Assembly: GCF_030272615.1 (NCBI RefSeq)
Contig: NC_081415.1
Span: forward strand, 260,774,425-260,838,424
Direction: 5' to 3'
Origin: Cryptomeria japonica
Taxonomy: Eukaryota > Streptophyta > Pinopsida > Cupressales > Cupressaceae
Length of the DNA stretch: 64,000 nt
The notes under the pieces are model-generated. The model did not search any database, was not told the origin of the DNA, and worked only from the letters and a program-made list of their open reading frames with translations. This document shows positions 57,736 to 64,000 of this stretch, in pieces. Numbering within the stretch: the first letter of the stretch is position 1; the number at the start of each line of letters is the position of its first letter. Position numbers and translations under genes: made by a program.

Positions 57736-58225
57736 GGCTGACCCAGAGGAGGATGAGCTGATTGAGCTCAGGGAGATCTGCCAGGGCCAGGCAGATGAGA
57801 TACAGGAGCTGGAGAGGGAGAGGGATTGGCTCAGGATGAGGCTCAGAGATACTGAGCGGGAGAGAGATCAGGCCATCCAGTGCTATACCGAGGCTGAGAC
57901 AGCACTAAGGGCAGGGAGACAGGCGGCGGAGGACACAGGGGTAGGATATGCATATGTCCTGCGGGCCGGAGAGGAGATAGGGTACTGGAGGGACCTCTAC
58001 TACAGTGCAGTGCCAGCAGATCAGCGGGCGAGGAGCCTCCATAGACCATCACGTACAGCGACAGCTACGGGAGGGAGTCGGAGGAGGCAGGCATCTAGTG
58101 GTGGGGTCATGGGTCCTCCACCACCACCAGATAGAGGGGGCAGGCAGGATGATCCTGGGGCGGGTCCTTCAGGGGCTCAGATTCCATCGAGGCCAGGCAA
58201 CTCCGAGGGAGGGAGTTCATCATAG

Positions 58226-59934
58226 CCTTAGAGGGCTCCCATTGTATCAGTGTTGTACCATTCTTTTGTATTGTAGACACCTGCGGGTGATTGTAGCCAT
58301 ATGTATTCTTGACATCATTGTATCATGACACTTTATATATATATATGAGATGATTCATCTTTGCGGCAGCCATATGCATGTGTACCTATGTGATGAGATG
58401 TTCTTATGTGATGCTTATGATATGGATGCAAATATGTATATGATGCAATGCCATACTTTTGTTCTTTTTTGTTCGTTTATGCTTTATGTGTATGCATGAT
58501 GCAAATGTGAATGTAAGTAATGCAAATGAATATGATAATGCAAATGTAAATTGTGCTAACAAGTGTTGTGTGCAGGATGTGATGCAATTGTGATATCTAT
58601 GTGTATGTATGAAATGCTTATATGTGGTAATGCAGGTGTAGCTACATGAAATGCAAATATTTTTGGTGTGTCATTATACTCAGTCATGTGATAGCAGGCT
58701 ACGCGGAGTCGAGAAGGATGATGGAAGTCAATCAAGAAAGGGGGATGGAAGACAGAAGATATGAAAGTGAAAGAGCTTCTTGTACATTATCATCATTGAG
58801 CTTTATTATGGCAAAATAGGTTATGACAATCGAGGCGTATGTTCGACCCAGAAAGTCATTGTACCTGTTTGCATGGAGATAAAACAGTCACAAACAAGGA
58901 ATGCCCCAGTTCACACTAGACTCATAGTGTCCTCATATCCTTGGACAAGTCATAGCATTACTAAGAGACAATCCACATACAGCAAATACAAATAGGTGAC
59001 AATACCCTATCCTCGCCTTTCTAGTCAAAGACATCCTGGAGATAGAATCTCTAGTCAAAGACATCCCGGAAAAGCTAAAAGACATGTCACCAAAAGATAA
59101 AATCAAAAGAAAACCAAGACTCGACACCAACATCCACTGTAGTCCTCAAGTTTAGTGTCTCTTGTCACTTGTATAAGTCTATTTGATTGTGGTCACAATG
59201 TTTACTTTCACAGAAAGGATAGATAACACTGAACCATAATGTTGTCTGAGTCTGTTGAAAGATTTGATTTGTTGAAGCCCATTGTTGCTGCTGTGTCTCA
59301 TTTGAAACTGACTGAATCCATGAAACTGATACTTTATTGCGGAGAAGATGAACTTTATTGCAGATCTGTGATGCAAATGCTGCTTTATTGCGGATTGTGC
59401 GGGGATAGACTGAAGGAAGCTGGAATAAACTGTACTCCTCAAAACATGTGATGTTCTCAGTTCCACACCCATTACTAGACGTAGGATTTTGCCTTAGCCA
59501 CAGATAGGATCTGATTTATTATGGATGGAAAGGGGTGAAAAGGAATGTTTATTATGAATGGCTAACCAATCTTGGGTAGATCAATAACAAGCCATGATGG
59601 GAATGGGTAAGTTTATTATGGATGAATAGGTTGTGAGTGTGTGCAAAGTGAAGTGATGAAAAAGAATCCTAAAGGAGGGAGGAGCAATGTCTCTACGCAT
59701 GGCGCTAGTGACCCAGTTTTCACCATGGTACTTGCCCAGAGCGCCACCGAAGTGGTTTTCACCGTTGGACGAAATTATTTCTCTTTACTTTTTGATTTTT
59801 CAATTTTTTTTGGTGTCACAAGGCGCCTGTTTGCCAGGTTTTCACCAAGTAACGATTTTTTTGTTTTATAATTTTTTTTGTATTTTTGAATTTTTTGATT
59901 TTTTTGTATTTTTGAATTAGGATATTCCAAAGAG
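58226..59934. other. LTR-4 region between pol end and PMD gene
   Basis: No protein recognised. 58370-58660 is low-complexity with many ATGCAAATG-like words. 59325-59400 has four copies of CTTTATTGCGGA or close variants. 59500-59640 repeats TTTATTATGGATG. It holds the 3' ends of two convergent coding regions: pol from the right and PMD from the left. Confidence 0.6.
59701..59846 (-). repeat. Three copies of a GGTGAAAACC...GGCGCC module
   Basis: On the minus strand each copy reads GGTGAAAACC or GGTGAAAACT, then 7-9 variable bases, then GGCGCC or a close variant (59822-59846, 59740-59763, 59701-59724). A matching copy lies in the 3' region of LTR-2 (36786-36810). Related copies lie in the coding linker of both elements (63211-63233 and 63274-63296 here; 33255-33277 in LTR-2). 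Confidence 0.7.
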
Positions 59935-60950
59935 CTATGTGTAGAACCTGCGAAGGTGCATGTTGTTGATAGGATCCTCCAAAGGTTTACCTTCTGTAGT
60001 TGAGAGCTGATATGCCCTAGAGCCATATTCTTGGGGTTTTCTCTGAGAACCAAGTCACCTACCTCAAATGTGCGAGGCTTGACCTTGTGATTGTAGCTGC
60101 AACTCATTCGTTGTTGGTTAGCCTTAAGATGATTAAAAGCAGTTTATCTCCGTTCATCTAGCAGTTCCAGTTCTTGTAAGCGAGAGACCCTGTAATCTTC
60201 ATCAGTGATGATGTTTTGCAAAGAGACCTGTAAAGAGGGTAACTCGACCTCAATAGGCAAGATGGCTTCAGCGCCATAGACAAGTGAATAGGGTGTAGCT
60301 CCTGTAAGTGTGCGGACACTCGTGCGGTAGGCCCAAAGTGCAGGATTGAGTTGGATATGCCAATTACGGCCAGTGTCGTCGACTGTCTTCTTGAGGATTT
60401 TAAGGATTGTTTTATTAGACGCCTCAGCTTGGCCATTACCTTGGGGGTAATATGGTGTGGAGAAATGATGGGAAATATGGAAGCGGTCACAGAGTTCATG
60501 AACATCCTAATTTTTGAAGGGACGCCCGTTATCGGTGATAATGGAAACAGGAATTCCATATCGGCAAATGATATAGTTAAGGATGAACGTAGCAATCTAT
60601 TTTCCAGTAACTTGTGTGAGAGGCACGGCTTCAATCCATTTTGTAAAATATTCTGTGGTGGTGATAATGAATTTATGACCATTAGAGGAAGGAGGGTGAA
60701 TCTTGCCTATGAGATCGAGTCCCCACTGACAAAAGGGCCAAGGAGACGCAAGTGGTTGTAGTTCTTGTGCTGGCGCATGTATGAGGTCTCCATGAATTTG
60801 ACATTTCTTACATTTCTTGACAAACTGATATGAGTCTTTTTCCATATTGGGCCAGTAATATCCAGTCCTAATGAGTTTCTTGGCCAAGGTAGGACCACTA
60901 GCATGTGGACCACATATCCCTTCATGCACTTCCCGTAACGCAATTTGAGC
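59935..60950 (-). pseudogene. pol: LTR-4 integrase
   Basis: The zinc-binding part EVHEGICGPHASGPTLAKKL ... YYWPNM ... CKKCQIHG is complete. Core residues are all kept: WGLDLIGKI (Asp), SIITDNGRPF (Asp) and GNGQAEASNK (Glu). The frame is the same as RT. It is cut by TAG at 60597-60599, TAG at 60507-60509 and TAA at 60144-60146, each one C-to-T change from Gln. The C-terminal part (PRTFEVGDLVLRENPKN) then has a deletion near 60030, and the protein end (TAG at 59935-59937) is in a shifted frame. Confidence 0.93.
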
Positions 60951-61189
60951 TTTGTTGCTTTCTAAACATCTAAGAAGAGTGCCATCTAGACCTCGCCAGT
61001 ATAGGATATCGGCTAAAATGACATATCGAGAGGATTGGCGAATGAAAGTACAACATTGGTTATTTGATAGATCAGGAGGTAAAGTATTGTCTCGTAGGTA
61101 TGTGAAAATGGAACCATATAACTGGGATTCGGGACCGACAACACATATCATCTTAGTAGGCATTATCTCATATGAAGGGACCAAAAGGT

Positions 61190-61620
61190 TATCCACCAAG
61201 AACTCATAGCGGGTCTCGTTTGGAGGTAAATCAATCAATGAAGCAAGTGTAGCCATGGCATCTGTGGCGCAATTTTGCTCTCTTGGTATCTGCTCAAAGT
61301 CTATCTTTGTAAAGTGTTGTTTCAGATCATCCACCATTTGTTTATAAGGCATTAACTTTTCATCTTTTGTTTGATAATCACCAGTTGCTTGACGGATAAC
61401 AAGTTGGGAATCTCCAAAAACATGAAGTTCCTGGATCATCCATTGAACTGCAATTCGTAATCCTGTTGTTAATGCCTCATATTCCGCTATATTGTTAGTG
61501 AAAGGAAATGATAAGTGGTATGATTTTGGTATAGAATCCCCTTGAGGAGTTATAAAGAGGATGCCATCTCCTGCCCCATGCTGTGTGTATGAGCCATCGA
61601 AGTACAGTTGCCATGGCTTT
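61190..61620 (-). pseudogene. pol: LTR-4 second (archaeal-like) RNase H
   Basis: WQLYFDGSYTQHGAG (first Asp), NNIAEYEALTTGLRIA (Glu), LHVFGDSQLVIRQ (Asp) and CATDAMATLASL (last Asp) are all present. It is uninterrupted within a 423-codon open frame (61868-60597). The linker to integrase follows directly. Confidence 0.92.
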
Positions 61621-61874
61621 GCATGTGACACTGTTAAAATGGATTCATCTGGAAATTCTGAACTTAGAGGAACATCATCTATCATGGGAGCATCTGCTAA
61701 TTGATCTGCGATGACTTGTCCTTTTATTGCTTTTCTGTCCACATACTCGATGTCGAATTCACTCAGTATCATTAACCATTTGGCCAGTCGCCCAGTAAGC
61801 ATTGCCTTATTAAGAAGGTATTTCAACGGATCTATCCTTGCAACCAACTTAGTCTTATGAGTGAGCATGTAATG

Positions 61875-63398
61875 TCATAATTTCTGTGAAGCAAAGACCA
61901 CGGCGAGACATGCACGCTCGATTGGTGTGTAGTTTAGCTCGTATCCCACCAATGTGCGACTGATGTAGTATACTGCTTTTTCCTTGCCCCCAGCAATTTG
62001 TTGTGCTACGAGTGCCCCCAATGCTGTTGGAGTAGCTGATATGTATAGTAGCAGAGGCTGATCTGGAACTAGTGGCATCAGAACAGGCGGATTTAAGAGA
62101 TAATCTTTGAGCGTCTGGAAAGCTTGTTGACAGTTGTCATCCCATTTGAATTTGATGTTTTTATGTAGCAGGTGCTCAAAAGGATTACACTTATCTGCCA
62201 GTTGTGCTATGAATCTTCGGATGGACTGGAGTCTACCTTGTAAGGATCGAAGTTGACTGATATTTCTTGGTGGTTGCATTTCCAAGATAGCTTTGACTTT
62301 TGCTGGATCCACTTCAATTCCTCTTTTGGATACAATGAATCCTAGGAGCTTCCCGGAGGTTACTCCAAAGACACATTTCTTAGGGTTTAATCTTACTTTG
62401 TACTTTTCCAACCGATCAAAGGCAACTGAAAGTATGTCCAAATGTGTATTTCTGTATATTGATTTGACCAGGAGGTCATCAACATAATCTTCCACAGTTA
62501 CATGCATGAGATCCTGAAAGATAGTAGTCATAGCTCTTTGATATGTAGCACCTGCATTCTTTAACCCGAAAAGCATGACATTCCAGCAGAAAGTTCCCCA
62601 CGGACAAGTAAATGTTGTTTTATGTTGATCCTCGGGTGCAATTCTTATCTGATTATAGCCAGAGAATCCATCCATTAATGATAGCATTTCATGACCTGCT
62701 GTGAGATCAACAATCAAGTCAATGTTTGGTAATGGGAAGTCATCCTTTGGACAAGCTTTATTGATGTCTCTAAAATCTGTGCAAATTCTGATGCTGCGAT
62801 CTGGTTTACTGACAGGTACCAAGTTAGAGATCCATTCAGGATAATCAATTGGACGTATGAATCCAACATTGAGTAATTTCTCAAGTTCTGCTTTGACTAG
62901 TAATGCCACTTGTGGATGCATTTTTCTCAATTTCTGTTTTACTGGTTTTGCCCCCAGTTTGACTGTCAGATGATGCATTACCAAATCCGGATCCAATCCA
63001 GGCATATCAGCGTATGACCAGGTGAAGTTGATTTGTCGCTCTTTGAAGAAACTTATGAATTTCGACCTTTCAGACTCTATCAGTGATTGAGCTAGGAATA
63101 TGTTGTGTGGAGCCTCTTCTGTACCAATGTTTGTTTTGATAGTCTCCTCTACCAACATGGATGATTTTTCCTCATATGATGTTGGGAGAATGTCGAGCCT
63201 TCCATCTTCGGGCGCCTCAGAGAGGTTTTCACCCTCAGATACGTCCTTTCTTTTTACTTTTTTGGAATCAGATAGTGCCACAGTGTGGTTTTCGCCATAA
63301 GACCCTTGATTTGTTCTTATTTTCACATTTTTGCGACTGGAAGGTCCGACACCCTCACCAAAATATGCCACGCTATTAAGTTCTATGGTGTATCCCAC
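61875..63398 (-). pseudogene. pol: LTR-4 reverse transcriptase and first RNase H
   Basis: An uninterrupted 507-codon frame. RT landmarks are KLLNVGFIRPIDYPEWISNL, RICTDFRDINKACPKDDFPL, SLMDGFSGYNQIRIAPEDQH, MLFGLKNAGATYQRAM and EDYVDDLLVKS (YVDD at 62475-62486). The first RNase H follows: LLLYISATPTALGALVAQQ and YYISRTLVGYELNYTPIERA, without the usual catalytic Asp. The frame ends at TGA 61875-61877, a CGA-to-TGA change in KL(R)HYML, after which the same frame continues. This is the most intact polymerase in the window. Confidence 0.95.
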
Positions 63399-64000
63399 TT
63401 TATGGTCTCCAGAGGGAAGGTCGTCTCATATGCCTAGATAATCAATAAAAGCTTCATCATTTTGGAATGTATCCAACTGTGCAGGTCCTTCATTATCCCA
63501 GTCAATGAGTTGGTGATGAACAAGGGGAAGGCCGTTAATGTCTTCGAAGTTAGCGGGGCTAAGAGTGAAGATGTGGTTATATTCGGGTATGTCAAGGTAA
63601 TTATCAAGGTCATCGATGGCACTCTCCTCATTAGTCTTGATCATGAATGAATCCAAATTATCATCACTAGTAGCGCATTCCGGAACAGGTGTTCTCATCC
63701 TATGTGATTTCAACCTAGAACCTTGAGACAAGGACTGTGTAGACTCCTCATGGGTTGTTTCTTGACCAAATCTGAATTTGTTATAAAACTCCTCCTCTTC
63801 TATGGGTTCACCTGGCTCTCTGAATGTCTCGGTGAGCTCATAGTCACTGGAGGATTTGTCTGAACCCCATTCCCATTCGTTGGAGTCTATGGAATAGCAC
63901 TCCTCTTGTTGAATTTTGGCAATTTTGATTCGTGATGCCTCTTCTGTCCTTTTAGTGTGGATCTTGGAAGTCAGAAAACCAAGTCCCTTCGAGCGTTCCC
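63399..64000 (-). pseudogene. pol: LTR-4 acidic linker upstream of RT (partial)
   Basis: Same frame as RT, with one TGA at 63426-63428 (CGA-to-TGA type). It is rich in Asp, Glu and Ser (SIDSNEWEWGSDKSSSDYEL, PGEPIEEEEFYNKF). It matches the LTR-2 linker in order (EWE, HQLIDWDNEGPAQLDTFQND versus HPELIEWNQPTPPCLDHFQN). The G-patch and protease would lie to the right, outside the window. Confidence 0.8.

Larger units (their letters stand above)
55371..58225 (+). pseudogene. Two-exon plant mobile domain (PMD) gene, antisense in LTR-4
   Basis: Exon 1 is 55371-55436 (22 codons, MALVHRFDHVRRFQRLAEAG..). It is followed by a GT donor (GTAAGT), and exon 2 starts at 56264 after ..GACTGTAG. The splice keeps the frame and gives ..GEP-EYLPML. 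Exon 2 runs to the stop at 58225, about 675 codons in all. The first ~410 codons of exon 2 match the PMD (aminotransferase-like plant mobile domain) pattern: QDRAAIEEMGLRHILYVPEF, LAERWHSETCTFHLPMGEM, VTLEDVYRILRVPIDGE. Then come a Gly/Asp and basic stretch, a Gln-Val repeat, a coiled coil (about 57740-57920) and a Pro/Gly-rich tail. Eight in-frame stops occur and all fit single C-to-T changes; there are no frameshifts. PMD proteins occur both as host genes (MAIN/MAIL family, silencing and development) and in plant transposable elements. Here it is opposite to pol. Confidence 0.8.
54263..64000 (-). mobile_element. LTR-4: Tat-lineage element with antisense PMD gene (partial)
   Basis: Minus-strand Ty3/gypsy element running off the right edge. 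Within the window it has (in element order) the protease-RT linker, RT, first RNase H, second RNase H and integrase in one continuous frame (64000 to about 60030). A 4.9-kb 3' region, polypurine tract and 3' LTR follow. It is clearly related to LTR-2 in pol and in the region next to the PPT, but its LTR sequence has diverged. The far LTR and gag are outside the window. It appears to have inserted into LINE-delta near 54262. Confidence 0.88.

Noticed and set aside
60158-60682. 174-codon minus-strand frame
   Set aside because: It lies in the wrong frame of LTR-4 integrase, whose conserved motifs are in the neighbouring frame.

Overview
This window is plant repeat DNA. Nearly everything I can read is a transposable element; I see no convincing host gene, rRNA, tRNA or CRISPR. 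The hallmarks are plant L1-like LINEs (endonuclease, reverse transcriptase, zf-RVT and a plant-type RNase H), a chromovirus primed by initiator tRNA-Met, and two Tat-lineage Ty3/gypsy elements with a second RNase H. AT-rich spacers, deep nesting and old, decayed copies suggest a large-genome seed plant. A conifer is my best guess, but no host gene proves it.

Layout. 1-22.5 kb is a three-level nest. LINE-alpha (minus strand, 5' end near 22.5 kb) is split by LTR-1, a chromovirus (1892-15635, TSD CCTCC). LTR-1 is itself split between gag and protease by LINE-beta (minus strand, 4644-10561, 14-bp TSD with two mismatches). Removing each insert restores the reading frame of its host. 22.6-25.1 kb is an AT-rich spacer with a degenerate ~180-190-bp tandem array.

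25.1-40.4 kb is LTR-2, a 15.3-kb Tat-lineage element on the plus strand. Its order is LTR, long leader with repeats and a small ORF, gag, protease, G-patch, RT, degenerate RNase H, second RNase H, integrase, 3' noncoding region, LTR. It is broken by many stops and by two lost integrase catalytic residues. It sits in a spacer repeat whose empty relative survives at 23.3-23.5 kb. 41.0-46.1 kb is LINE-gamma (plus, 5'-truncated). 46.8-54.3 kb is LINE-delta (plus), whose ORF1 is interrupted by a 1667-bp solo LTR (LTR-3). 54.3 kb to the window end is LTR-4, a minus-strand Tat-lineage element running off the right edge. Its pol is the best preserved here. Between pol and its 3' LTR it carries, on the opposite strand, a two-exon gene with a plant mobile domain (PMD).

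How the parts relate. The LINEs share an extra third ORF downstream of RNase H, clearly alignable between LINE-beta and LINE-gamma. The two Tat elements share a hairpin next to the polypurine tract, arrays of A/T palindromes in U3, and a short recurring GGTGAAAACC module. Most in-frame stops in the Tat elements and in the PMD gene are CAG, CAA or CGA turned into TAG, TAA or TGA, as expected for decay of methylated cytosines.
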